In this document: positions 27,934 to 36,254 of the stretch, piece after piece | How the letters are laid out: every line of letters starts with the position of its first letter | How positions within the stretch are numbered: position 1 is the stretch's first letter | Assembly (NCBI GenBank): GCA_963839745.1 | Contig: CAWIWC010000017.1 | Coordinates: 182,878 to 246,877, forward strand | Length of the DNA stretch: 64,000 bases | Direction of reading: 5' to 3' | Origin: JAIBJN01 sp963839745 | GTDB taxonomy: Bacteria; Actinomycetota; Thermoleophilia; Gaiellales; Gaiellaceae | Translations under genes and position numbers: made by a program | The notes under the pieces: model-generated | Seen by the model: the letters and a program-made list of their open reading frames with translations, nothing else | Databases searched by the model: none | Told to the model about the DNA's origin: nothing

Positions 27934-28962
27934 CTAGCGCTCGCTCGAGGACGCCCAGAGGTTGATGCCGCTGTCCGTCGCGAAGCGGTCGATCTCGGCG
28001 AGCTCGTCGTCCGTGAAGTCGAGGCGGTCGAGCGCACCGACGTTCTCCTCGAGCTGCGCGACGCTGCTCGCGCCGATGAGCGTCGAGGTGACACGCGCGT
28101 CGCGCAGCGTCCAGGCGAGCGCCATCTGGGCGAGCGTCTGCCCACGTCCGGAGGCGAGGTCGTTCAGCGCCCGGATCTTGTCGAGCGCCTCGTCGGTGAG
28201 GAGCTCCTTCGAGAGCGCGTAGCCCTCGCGCGAGGCGCGCGAGCCCTCCGGGATCCCGTTCAGGTACTTGCCGGTGAGCATCCCCTGCGCGAGCGGCGAG
28301 AAGCAGATGCACCCGATGCCCTCCTCGCCGAGAACGTCGAGGAGCTCCGGCTCGATCCAGCGGTTGAGCATCGAGTACGAGGGCTGGTGGATGAGCAGCC
28401 GGATCCCCAGGTCGCGCAGGATCGCCGTGGCCTCGGCCGTCTTCGCCGCCGAGTAGGACGAGATGCCGACGTAGAGCGCCTTGCCCTGCTGGACCGCCGA
28501 CGCGAGCGCGCCCATGGTCTCCTCGAGCGGCGTGTCCGGGTCGAAGCGGTGCGAGTAGAAGATGTCGACGTAGTCGAGCCCCATCCGCCCGAGGCTCTGG
28601 TCGAGGCTGGCGAGCAGGTACTTGCGCGACCCGAGGTCGCCGTAAGGCCCGGGCCACATGTCATAGCCGGCCTTCGTCGAGATGACGAGCTCGTCGCGGT
28701 AGGGCCTGAGGTCGGAGGCGAGCAGCCGGCCGAAGTTCTCCTCCGCCGAGCCGTAGGGCGGCCCGTAGTTGTTCGCCAGGTCGAAGTGCGTGATCCCGAG
28801 GTCGAACGCGCGCCTCACGATCGCTCTGCCGTTCTCGAGCGGACGGTCGTGGCCGAAGTTCCACCAGAGCCCGAGCGACACCGCGGGCAGGTCGAGGCCG
28901 CTGCGCCCGCAGCGCCGGTAGAGCATGGTGTCGTAACGGCTCTCGTGGGGAAGGTAGGTCAT
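27934..28962 (-). CDS. gpr: Aldo/keto reductase, YghZ/Gpr-like
   Basis: 342 residues with AGGAGG upstream of ATG 28962. Strong family match by motif: LSLGLW-type start (VSLGLWWNFGH), THFDLANNYGPPYGSAEENFGR, ISTKAGYDMWPGPYGD and YVDIFYSHRFDP. The AKR catalytic set Asp, Tyr, Lys and His is present, and the NADPH-binding end is LIGASSVAQLEENV. E. coli YghZ/Gpr reduces L-glyceraldehyde 3-phosphate and methylglyoxal. The same role (aldehyde detoxification) is a reasonable transfer because the similarity runs over the whole length. It is divergent from korA. Confidence 0.9.
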   Translation of the reverse strand: MTYLPHESRYDTMLYRRCGRSGLDLPAVSLGLWWNFGHDRPLENGRAIVRRAFDLGITHFDLANNYGPPYGSAEENFGRLLASDLRPYRDELVISTKAGYDMWPGPYGDLGSRKYLLASLDQSLGRMGLDYVDIFYSHRFDPDTPLEETMGALASAVQQGKALYVGISSYSAAKTAEATAILRDLGIRLLIHQPSYSMLNRWIEPELLDVLGEEGIGCICFSPLAQGMLTGKYLNGIPEGSRASREGYALSKELLTDEALDKIRALNDLASGRGQTLAQMALAWTLRDARVTSTLIGASSVAQLEENVGALDRLDFTDDELAEIDRFATDSGINLWASSSER

Positions 28963-29006
28963 TGGAGCTGGTCCTCCTGCGGGTGCGGTATACCTGATCT
29001 ACACAA

Positions 29007-30842
29007 ATGAGTAAGCCCGTCGAGCAGCGCGATCGGGTCGTCATCCGCTTCGCCGGGGACTCCGGGGACGGCATGCAGCTCACGGGCGGTCGCTTCGCCA
29101 GCGAGACCGCACTCCTCGGCAACGACCTCTCCACGCTTCCGGACTTCCCGGCCGAGATTCGTGCGCCCGCCGGCTCGCTGCCCGGCGTCTCGGGCTTCCA
29201 GATCCACTTCTCGGACCACGACATCCTCACGCCGGGCGATGCGCCCGACGTGCTCGTGGCCATGAACCCGGCGGCGCTCAGGACCAACGTGAGCGGGCTT
29301 CCGAAGGGCGCCACGATCATCGTCAACACGGACGCCTTCAACGAGCGGAACCTTCAGAAGGCCGGGTACGCGGCGAACCCGCTCGAGGACGGCTCGCTCG
29401 ACGAGTTCCGGGTGCAGCCCGTGCCGCTGACGTCGCTGACGATCGAGGCGCTGAAGGAGTTCGACGTCTCCAAGCGCGAGGCGGAGCGCTCGAAGAACAT
29501 GTTCGCGCTCGGGCTCATGTCCTGGCTCTACAGCCGGCCGACCGAGGGCACGATCGCCTTCCTCGAGAAGAAGTTCGCGCGCAGCCCCGACATCGCGCAG
29601 GCGAACATCAAGGCCTTCAAGGCCGGCTATGCCTTCGGCGAGACGACCGAGGAGTTCGCCGTCCAGTACGAGGTGCGGCCCGCGCAGCTCGCGCCGGGCA
29701 CGTACCGCAACGTCACCGGGAACCAGGCGCTCGCGATGGGGCTGATCGCGGCGAGCGTGCAGAGCAAGCTGCCGCTCTTCCTCGGCGCCTACCCGATCAC
29801 GCCCGCGTCCGGGATCCTCGAGGAGCTCGCGCGGCACAAGACCTTCGGCGTGCGGACCTTCCAGGCCGAGGACGAGATCGCCGCCGTCGGCGCGGCGCTC
29901 GGCGCCTCCTTCGGCGGCGCGCTCGGCGTCTCCACCTCGAGCGGCCCGGGCGTCGTCCTCAAGGCGGAGACGATCGGCCTCGCGGTCACGCTCGAGCTCC
30001 CGCTCGTCATCCTCGACATCCAGCGCGCCGGGCCTTCGACCGGAATGCCGACGAAGCCCGAGCAGGCGGACCTGCTCATGGTGCTCTTCGGGCGCAACGC
30101 CGAGTCGCCGGTGCCGGTCATCGCCGCCTGCACGCCCGGCGACTGCTTCGCCACCGCGATCGAGGCCGCGCGGATCGCGCTCAAGTACCGGACGCCCGTG
30201 TACCTCCTCTCGGACGCCTACCTCGCCAACGGCTCCGAGCCGTGGCTCGTGCCGGACGTCGAGACGCTGCCCGACATCTCGACGACGTTCGCCGAGCAGC
30301 CGAACGACGGCGACCGCTTCCTCCCGTACGTCCGCGACGACGGCACGCTGGCCCGCCAGTGGGCGCTGCCGGGCACGCCGGGCCTCGAGCACCGGATCGG
30401 CGGGCTCGAGAAGGAGGAGCGCACCGGCAACATCTCCTACGACCCCGACAACCACGACCTGATGGTGCGGCTCCGGGCGCGCAAGGTGGCCGGGATCGCG
30501 GGCGACATCCCGAGGCTCGAAGTCGACGCGCAGCCCGGTGCGCGGCTCCTCGTGCTCGGCTGGGGCGGCACCTACGGGTCGATCGCCGCGGCGGTGCGCC
30601 GGGTCCGGGCGCGCGGCGGCGCCGTCGACCACGCGCACCTCACGTACCTGAACCCGTTCCCGCGGAACCTGGGCGAGGTGCTCCGCTCGTACGACCGCGT
30701 GCTCGTCCCCGAGATGAACCTCGGCCAGCTCCTCAAGCTCGTGCGCGCCGAGTTCCTCGTCGACGCGGTCGGGTACAACCGCGTGCGCGGCGTCCCGTTC
30801 ACCTCGGCCGAGCTGGCCGACGCCATCCTGCCGCTGACATGA
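29007..30842 (+). CDS. korA: 2-oxoacid:ferredoxin oxidoreductase, alpha (fused gamma-alpha) subunit
   Basis: 611 residues. The N-terminal gamma domain (about 10-200) begins VVIRFAGDSGDGMQLTGGRFASE. The pyrimidine-binding alpha domain follows with GAYPITPASGILEEL (about residue 262) and STSSGPGVVLKAETIGLAV. With KorB it forms the enzyme that decarboxylates 2-oxoglutarate (or a related 2-oxoacid) to acyl-CoA while reducing ferredoxin. The fused gamma-alpha layout is typical of actinobacterial KorAB, which lacks a separate ferredoxin-like delta subunit. No clear ribosome site is seen before ATG 29007. The next gene overlaps by ATGA. Confidence 0.9.
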   Translation: MSKPVEQRDRVVIRFAGDSGDGMQLTGGRFASETALLGNDLSTLPDFPAEIRAPAGSLPGVSGFQIHFSDHDILTPGDAPDVLVAMNPAALRTNVSGLPKGATIIVNTDAFNERNLQKAGYAANPLEDGSLDEFRVQPVPLTSLTIEALKEFDVSKREAERSKNMFALGLMSWLYSRPTEGTIAFLEKKFARSPDIAQANIKAFKAGYAFGETTEEFAVQYEVRPAQLAPGTYRNVTGNQALAMGLIAASVQSKLPLFLGAYPITPASGILEELARHKTFGVRTFQAEDEIAAVGAALGASFGGALGVSTSSGPGVVLKAETIGLAVTLELPLVILDIQRAGPSTGMPTKPEQADLLMVLFGRNAESPVPVIAACTPGDCFATAIEAARIALKYRTPVYLLSDAYLANGSEPWLVPDVETLPDISTTFAEQPNDGDRFLPYVRDDGTLARQWALPGTPGLEHRIGGLEKEERTGNISYDPDNHDLMVRLRARKVAGIAGDIPRLEVDAQPGARLLVLGWGGTYGSIAAAVRRVRARGGAVDHAHLTYLNPFPRNLGEVLRSYDRVLVPEMNLGQLLKLVRAEFLVDAVGYNRVRGVPFTSAELADAILPLT

Positions 30843-31843
30843 CCGAGCTGAAGCTGACCGCGAAGGACTTCAAGTCCGACCAGGAGGTTCGCTGGTGCCC
30901 GGGGTGCGGCGACTACGCGATCCTCGCGACCATGCAGGGCTTCCTGCCGGAGCTCGGCATCCCGCGGGAGCAGCTCGTCTTCGTCTCCGGGATCGGGTGC
31001 GCCGCGCGCTTCCCGTACTACGTGAACGCCTACGGCTTGCATTCGATCCACGGCCGCGCTGCCGCGATCGCCACCGGCCTGGCGGCCTCGCGCCGCGACC
31101 TGTCCGTGTGGGTCGTCTCCGGCGACGGCGATGCGCTCTCCATCGGCGGCAACCACTTCCTCCATGCGCTGCGCCGGAACGTGAACATCACGATCCTCCT
31201 CTTCAACAACCAGGTCTACGGGCTCACCAAGGGGCAGTACTCGCCGACGAGCCCGCTCGGCCAGGTCACGGGCCCGACGCCGATGGGCTCGATCGACTGG
31301 CCGCTGAACCCCGTCACGGTCGCCCTCGGCGCGGAGGCGACGTTCGTCGCCCGCGCGATCGACACCGATCGCGCGCACCTGACGCAGGTGCTGCACGCGG
31401 CGTCGCGTCACAAGGGCGCGGCCTTCGTCGAGATTCTCCAAAATTGCAATGTCTACAACGACGGCGCGTTCGACCACGTGCGCGACGCGAAGGAGAACCG
31501 GATCGTCCTCGAGCACGGCGCGCCGATGCGGTTCGGGGCCGAGGGCGAGAAGGGCGTCCGGCTGGGCGCCGACGGCTCCGCCGAGCTCGTCGAGATCGCT
31601 GACGTCGGCGAGGACGCGCTGCTCGTGCACGACGCGCACGCCGACTCGCCGACCATCGCCTTCGCGCTCGGCCGCCTGGGCTACCCGCAGCCGGGCCCGC
31701 TCCCGATCGGCGTCCTGCGCTCGGTCGAGCGGCCGGTCTACGACGAGCTCATGGCTGCCCAGATCGAGGCTGCTCGACGGGAGAAGGGCGAGGGCGACCT
31801 CTCCGCTCTTCTCCACGCAGGCGACACCTGGCAGATCGCCTAG
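30839..31843 (+). CDS. korB: 2-oxoacid:ferredoxin oxidoreductase, beta subunit
   Basis: 334 residues; ATG 30839 overlaps the korA stop (ATGA), so the two subunits are translationally coupled. It carries the beta-subunit motifs WCPGCGDYAIL, FVSGIGCAARFPYY and the TPP-binding GDGDALSIGGNHF ... NNQVYGLTKGQYSPTS. It supplies the thiamine-diphosphate active site and binds the [4Fe-4S] cluster in the known enzymes. The C-terminal ~80 residues are an extension after the TPP domain, normal for KorB. A 30-bp palindrome follows 41 bases after the stop. Confidence 0.9.
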   Translation: MTELKLTAKDFKSDQEVRWCPGCGDYAILATMQGFLPELGIPREQLVFVSGIGCAARFPYYVNAYGLHSIHGRAAAIATGLAASRRDLSVWVVSGDGDALSIGGNHFLHALRRNVNITILLFNNQVYGLTKGQYSPTSPLGQVTGPTPMGSIDWPLNPVTVALGAEATFVARAIDTDRAHLTQVLHAASRHKGAAFVEILQNCNVYNDGAFDHVRDAKENRIVLEHGAPMRFGAEGEKGVRLGADGSAELVEIADVGEDALLVHDAHADSPTIAFALGRLGYPQPGPLPIGVLRSVERPVYDELMAAQIEAARREKGEGDLSALLHAGDTWQIA

Positions 31844-31883
31844 CGCGCCAAGCCGCGCGCGATCCCTAGGCGATGACAACTGT

Positions 31884-31913
31884 CTGCGGGGCGCGGCCGG
31901 CCGCGCCCCGCAG
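31884..31913 (+). terminator. 30-bp perfect palindrome after korB
   Basis: CTGCGGGGCGCGGCC followed directly by its exact complement. A hairpin with a 4-base loop would have a 13-bp GC stem. There is no U-tract. It also lies just upstream of the -10 of the next gene. Confidence 0.65.
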
Positions 31914-31929
31914 AGTCCCTGCATCTGAG

Positions 31930-31935
31930 TACAAT
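31930..31935 (+). promoter_or_regulatory. Candidate -10 element TACAAT, leaderless-type
   Basis: TACAAT ends 10 bases before the GTG at 31946. With normal -10 to start-site spacing the 5' leader would be about 0-4 bases. The -35 region falls in the korB palindrome. Confidence 0.45.
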
Positions 31936-31945
31936 CCCGCCCGCC

Positions 31946-33004
31946 GTGGGTCGCCGGGCATGGCTTGTCTTCGTCGTCCTCGTAGCGGTGCTCGTACCGC
32001 TTCGGCGGCGCACGCCCAGTCGACCGTCACGCGTGTACTTCCTGCAGGGCGAGCAGACGATCGCCGTCGAGCGGCTCGGCTCGACGCCGGCCGACGCCGT
32101 CGGCGCGCTCCTCGTCGGCCCGTCGCCGGGCGAGCAGCGCCGACGGGTCGTCTCAGAGCTTCCCGCGGGCCTCCCGCTCCTCGGGCTCGAGGTCGCAGGC
32201 GGCCTCGCCACGGTCGACCTCGGGCGCGCGTTCGCGGACGGCGACCCGGCGAGCGTGTCCGCCCGCTCCGCGCAGGTCGTCCTCACGCTCACCGGCCACC
32301 CAGGTGTGCAGGAGGTCCGCCTCCTCGTCGAGGGCGCGGAGCTCGACCACGCTCACCCGCGTCGACATCCTGACGCCACCGCCGACGCCCAGGCCGGCCG
32401 CCGCGCCGACGCTCCCGAGGATCGCGGGGTCGATGACCCTGCTGCAGGTCCAGCGCAGGCTCATCAACCTCGGCTACCTGCCGCTGGGCGCCGCGACCGA
32501 CCGCTTCGACCAGCGGACGCTCGCGGCGGTGATCGCCTTCCAGAAGTGGGAAGGGCTCGTGCGGGACGGCATCCCGGGGCCTGTGACCCAGGCCGCGTTG
32601 CTCGTTGCGAAGCGCCCGAAGCCGCGGACGGCCGGGACGGGGACCCGCGTCGAGGTGCTCCTCGACCGCCAGGTCGCTCTCGTCATCCGCGTTGGGCGGG
32701 TCCTGCGCACGGTGCTCGTCTCCACCGGGAAGCGGGGCTACGCGACGCCCGTCGGCCGCTACTAGGTCACCCGCAAGAGCCGGCGGTCGTGGTCGGTGCC
32801 GTACCGCGTGTGGCTCCCCTGGGCGACCTACTTCGTGCGCGGCATCGCCTTCCACCAGTCCCAGAACGTGCCGGTGACGCCGGTGTCGCACGGCTGCGTG
32901 CGCGTGACGCGCGGCGGACGCGCGCTGGCTCTACGACCTCACGCCGGTCGGCACGCAAGGTTCGCGTGATCGCCCGCTCCCTGCCGCCCCCGCCGGAGGA
33001 CTGA
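31946..33004 (+). pseudogene. GerMN + peptidoglycan-binding + L,D-transpeptidase (YkuD), interrupted
   Basis: Starts at GTG 31946 with an N-terminal hydrophobic segment (WLVFVVLVAVLVPL). A GerMN-like domain follows (VYFLQGEQTIAVERLG ... LATVDLGRAFADGD). After a frame change near 32345 comes a PG_binding_1 domain (LLQVQRRLINLGYLPLG ... FQKWEGLVRDGIPGPVTQ). Then the L,D-transpeptidase domain: VEVLLDRQVALVIRVG to the catalytic SHGCVRVTR. An in-frame TAG sits at 32763-32765 inside the domain. One extra base near 32912 and another near 32955 shift the frame again before the ending KVRVIARSLPPPPED. Either a dead gene or poor consensus; the intact form would crosslink peptidoglycan outside the membrane. 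Confidence 0.75.
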
Positions 33005-33013
33005 CGCCGGTCG

Positions 33014-33043
33014 GGAGCGCGCGGGCCGGCGCCCGCGCGCTCC
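33014..33043 (-). terminator. 13-bp GC hairpin between convergent genes
   Basis: GGAGCGCGCGGGC (33014-33026), loop CGGC, GCCCGCGCGCTCC (33031-33043). It lies 13 bases beyond the stop of the 24-codon minus-strand gene and 10 bases after the L,D-transpeptidase stop, so it can serve both. Confidence 0.65.
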
Positions 33044-33055
33044 GTCCCGTTCGCC

Positions 33056-33130
33056 CTATGGGCGAAGGATGTCGCAGAAGCCCGGCAGCGCCAGGGCGAT
33101 GTTGAAGCTGCCGTCCATGAGCTCTCTCAT
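33056..33130 (-). CDS. 24-residue orphan peptide gene
   Basis: ATG 33130 is preceded by an excellent Shine-Dalgarno, AAAAGGAGG, eight bases upstream. The 24 codons (starting MRELMDGSFN, ending GFCDILRP) include one Cys and a hydrophobic middle (NIALALPG). A hairpin follows the stop at 33014-33043, giving a compact unit. It is divergent from an XRE-cupin regulator, with an inverted repeat TTAGT-CAC-ACTAA between them, so that regulator probably controls it. I know no family for it. A regulatory leader peptide, signalling peptide or small membrane-active peptide are all possible. No maturation enzymes are adjacent. Confidence 0.5.
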   Translation of the reverse strand: MRELMDGSFNIALALPGFCDILRP

Positions 33131-33238
33131 GGATGACGCCTCCTTTTCCCTCGTTCGCTCCATGTCACGACAGCCCCTAACGGCTCTCCGCCCACGCTGG
33201 TGGTCTCACGCCTTCCCTGGGCGTAGGCGGACGAGAAG

Positions 33239-33251
33239 TTAGTCACACTAA
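33239..33251 (+). promoter_or_regulatory. Inverted repeat, likely operator of the XRE-cupin regulator
   Basis: TTAGT (33239-33243), spacer CAC, ACTAA (33247-33251). It lies in the divergent gap between the 24-codon gene and the regulator. HTH_3 dimers typically bind such short dyads. Confidence 0.5.
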
Positions 33252-33297
33252 ACCCACTTCGGGCGGGTGTCAAACCTCCCGGTAGTAGGCTGTTTTT

Positions 33298-33900
33298 CTG
33301 CCCACGAAAGACGTCACCGAGGCCGGTGTCGGCGAGCGGTTGCGCGCCGTTCGGCGCGAGCGCGGGCTGACGATCGCGCAGCTCGCGGCAGCCACGGGCC
33401 TGACGAGCGGCTTCATCAGTCAGCTCGAGCGGGGGCTCAGCTCGGTGTCGCTCTCCTCGCTCGCCCGCATCTGTGACGCGCTCGACATCCGGTTCGGCGA
33501 CGTGCTCGACGTGAAGCCGGCCGGCGCGGTCATTCGCCGCGACGAGGCAGGTGCGTGGGCCGTCATCGGCGCGCACCGGGATCTGCTCCTGAGCTCGCTC
33601 GAGGACGAGCGCTTCCACCTGATCGAGTCGCACATCCCACCCGGCGCCGGGGCGGGAGAGGATCTCTACACCTTCCCGGCCGACGTCGAGCTCGTCTACG
33701 TCCTCCGCGGGACGCTCGAGCTCCGGGTCGACGGCGGCGTCTTCGTCGTCCGGGCCGGCGACACCGTCACGTACTCCCCGCGTGAGCCCCACACCTGGCG
33801 GAACCCGTCGACCACGGAGGAGGCGGTCGTCCTCTGGTTCTCGGTGCCGAACCCGTTCTGGCCGCGTGCCTCAGCGGCCGGGGAAAAGGTCGAGCCCTAG
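33298..33900 (+). CDS. XRE-family regulator with C-terminal cupin sensor
   Basis: The HTH_3 domain (GERLRAVRRERGLTIAQLA, then TSGFISQLERGLSSVSLSSLARICDAL) is followed by a cupin (about residues 110-195; ESHIPPGAGAGEDLYTFPADVELVYVLRGTLELRVDGG ... YSPREPHTWRNPS). Start choice is awkward. The frame is closed by TAG at 33286-33288, and only CTG 33298 or TTG 33340 are available. CTG gives the more complete helix 1 and is used here; TTG gives 186 residues. XRE-cupin proteins are usually local repressors that sense small molecules through the cupin. Its 3' end overlaps the convergent membrane-protein gene by 30 bases. Confidence 0.85.
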   Translation: MPTKDVTEAGVGERLRAVRRERGLTIAQLAAATGLTSGFISQLERGLSSVSLSSLARICDALDIRFGDVLDVKPAGAVIRRDEAGAWAVIGAHRDLLLSSLEDERFHLIESHIPPGAGAGEDLYTFPADVELVYVLRGTLELRVDGGVFVVRAGDTVTYSPREPHTWRNPSTTEEAVVLWFSVPNPFWPRASAAGEKVEP

Positions 33901-35862
33901 GCGCTCCAGCCGCAGACCCTGCGGCGGGGTCGTGTCGAGGAGCCTCGGCACCTCGAGCACGAGCGCGTGCCACCCTTCGCCCTCGAGCTCTGCGTTCAGC
34001 GTCGCCTCGCGCGACACGGTCGTCCGGTCCACGCGCACGCCGTCGACCCACAGGGTGGCCGGGGTCGGGGCGGGCGCGCTGACCTCCAGCTGCACGGCAC
34101 CCGAGCCGTACAGCCAGAACGGCGCCTGGCGCTCCTTCATCGTCCGGCCCTTCCAGCCCTCGCAGTAGAGCGGGTCGGCCCGAGGCGGCTCCGGCACCGG
34201 CGGCTCGGCAGAGCCGGTCCCGCGGCCGAGCAGGGTGATGACGCCGCCGCTCGCGAGCGGCGTGTAGCCGCGGGCGACGAGCTCGCGCCAGCCGAACCAG
34301 GCGCCCGGAACCTCGGCCTGCGCGTAGACGCCCTCGTGGAAGGTCACGAAGCGGATGCCGAGCTCGTCGAGCTCTTCTTCGTCGCCGGGGAGCCACACGC
34401 CGCACGAGATGCGGTTGCGGAGGAAGTAGAAGTCGAACGCCGGCTGGGGGACGAGCGTCGAGTAGCCCGCGGGCCCTTCCCGCGGCGCCTGCAGCTGGTA
34501 GTAGTCGTACACGCTCCCGTAGTGGACGCCTGGCTCGATGAGCGGGAGCTCGAGGACGCGTCCCTCGGGCTCGTCGCGCAGCGCCGCATAGGCTCGGTTC
34601 CCTGGGTCGGCGACGGTGGCGTCGAGCGGGAAGACGAGGAGGTCGGCCGCGACGAGGACGAGGACTGCGGCCGTCGCCGCGGCCGCCCGCCGCCCGGACG
34701 CGACCGCGATGCGCGCCGCCGCGACGGCGACGAGCGCGGCCACCGCGAGGTTGGCGACGGGCACGAGCCGGCCCGGTACCCGCGGGTACCGCAGCGGCGG
34801 GAAGACATCCCACAGCCACTCGTAGAGCGGGAGGTTGGTACCCAGCGCGAGCAGGGAGGGGAGGACGGCGGCGGCCCCCAGAAGGGACGCAAGCGCGCGT
34901 GACCGCTCCCAGAGCACGACGATGCCGGCGACCGCGAGGACGGGGACGAGCCAGCCGACGTAGACGAACTGCTCCAGGCCGCCGAGCCGCCAGCGGCTGA
35001 TCAGGTCGACCCAGTCCGCCGAGAACTCGCCGACCTCCGCGAGCGAGCGGCCGTCCTCCTCGGCCGAGTCGCGCACGATCGTCAGGTGGACGGCGAGGCC
35101 GACCCCGACGGCCGCGAGCAGCCCGCCGGCGGCCCAGGCGGCGGCGAGCGGCGCGGCCCGCACGGCCACGTAGACGGCGATGAGCGGAATGGCGCCGAGG
35201 GCGAGGTGGAGCTGCCCGGAGAGCGGGATCGAGACGATCGCCGCCGCGCTGACCGCGCCCCAGGCGTGCGCGCGGCGCGTGGTCTCGGCAGCCCGGGCGC
35301 GCTCGTAGGCCAGGAGCGCCAGCGGCATGAGAATCGCGATCCAACCCAGCAGGTGCACACCGCTCTGGGCCAGCCGATAGGGAGCAACGGCGAAGACGAG
35401 GCCGCCGATCGCCGCCGCGCCGGGCGGCAGCGCCAGCATCCGCAGCCAGCCGTAGGTGAGCAGCCCCGCGGCGACGATCGTCGTCAGCAAGAGCAGGTTC
35501 CACGCGACCACGGGACCGAAGGCCGCGTCGAGCGGCCAGAACGCGAGCCCGAACGGCCAGCCCGAGAGCACGACCTGCGGCTCGACGAGCGGCTGGAAGC
35601 TGTACGGGTCGAGCCAGGGCGCGGCGCCACGCTCGAGTTGGTGGCCGACGAGCCAGAAGCGGTAGGTCGCCTGGAGATGGTCTCCCGCGGCCGCCTCCCC
35701 GTGCCCGTCGCCGCCGTCGGCCATGAACGAGCTCCCGAACGAGCCGACGGCCGGCAGCGTCGCCACGACCGCGGCGGCGCCGTAGAGCGCTACGAGGAGA
35801 GCGAGCGTGCGGCCTCGACCAGCCGGTCGAAGTCGGAGACCTCGGATGCGCCGTACCGCCAT
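33871..35862 (-). CDS. Large multi-TM membrane protein, GT-C/YfhO-like
   Basis: 663 residues, about 11-12 TM helices in the first 420, then a ~220-residue extracytoplasmic C-terminal domain. The first loop after TM1 is acidic (MADGGDGHGEAAAGDHLQATYRFWL), and PYSFQPLVEPQVVLSGWPFGLAFWPL follows. This overall plan resembles GT-C glycosyltransferases and YfhO-like proteins that use polyprenyl-phosphate sugars; the acidic first loop would be the catalytic site. Assignment is by architecture only. The start (ATG 35862) lies inside the 3' end of the peroxiredoxin gene (73-base overlap), suggesting an operon. Confidence 0.7.
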   Translation of the reverse strand: MAVRRIRGLRLRPAGRGRTLALLVALYGAAAVVATLPAVGSFGSSFMADGGDGHGEAAAGDHLQATYRFWLVGHQLERGAAPWLDPYSFQPLVEPQVVLSGWPFGLAFWPLDAAFGPVVAWNLLLLTTIVAAGLLTYGWLRMLALPPGAAAIGGLVFAVAPYRLAQSGVHLLGWIAILMPLALLAYERARAAETTRRAHAWGAVSAAAIVSIPLSGQLHLALGAIPLIAVYVAVRAAPLAAAWAAGGLLAAVGVGLAVHLTIVRDSAEEDGRSLAEVGEFSADWVDLISRWRLGGLEQFVYVGWLVPVLAVAGIVVLWERSRALASLLGAAAVLPSLLALGTNLPLYEWLWDVFPPLRYPRVPGRLVPVANLAVAALVAVAAARIAVASGRRAAAATAAVLVLVAADLLVFPLDATVADPGNRAYAALRDEPEGRVLELPLIEPGVHYGSVYDYYQLQAPREGPAGYSTLVPQPAFDFYFLRNRISCGVWLPGDEEELDELGIRFVTFHEGVYAQAEVPGAWFGWRELVARGYTPLASGGVITLLGRGTGSAEPPVPEPPRADPLYCEGWKGRTMKERQAPFWLYGSGAVQLEVSAPAPTPATLWVDGVRVDRTTVSREATLNAELEGEGWHALVLEVPRLLDTTPPQGLRLERLGLDLFPGR

Positions 35863-36254
35863 GCGCCGCGGATGATGCCGCTTCCGTCCACGACGAAGGC
35901 GGCGCGGCGCGCCACGTCGGGCAGCCCGCGGAACTCCTGCGCGATGTCCAGGGCCTTCACGGCCTCGCCGCTCCAGTCGGAGAGGAGGCCTACCTCGATG
36001 TCGAGCGCCTGTATCCAGGCGACGTGCGACCAGGGGCTGTCGCGCGAGATGCCGTACGGCGTGACGCCGGTCTCGAGGAGCTCGGACCGCCGCGCGTTCA
36101 GCTCGGAGAGCTCGTTGGTGCAGGTGCTGGACCAGTCGAAGAGGTACGAGAGGAGGAGGTACGGCGACTCGCCCGCGAGGTCGCGCAGGGTCAGCGACTC
36201 CGTCGTGGAGCGCCAGACCTCGACATCCGGGACGAGGTCGCCCTCGCCGATCAC
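35790..36254 (-). CDS. Peroxiredoxin (AhpC/TSA-like)
   Basis: 154 residues from a GTG that overlaps the TGA of the YbdK-type ligase gene (GTGA). Thioredoxin-fold peroxiredoxin: GDLVPDVEVWRST at the start, SYLFDWSSTCTNELSELNAR with the likely peroxidatic Cys in the TxxC-like position, GISRDSPWSHVAW, then AFVVDGSGIIRGAW. It would reduce peroxides using a thiol donor. Coupling to a glutamate-cysteine-ligase-type enzyme suggests a shared thiol or redox role (inference). Confidence 0.85.
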   Translation of the reverse strand: MIGEGDLVPDVEVWRSTTESLTLRDLAGESPYLLLSYLFDWSSTCTNELSELNARRSELLETGVTPYGISRDSPWSHVAWIQALDIEVGLLSDWSGEAVKALDIAQEFRGLPDVARRAAFVVDGSGIIRGAWRYGASEVSDFDRLVEAARSLSS

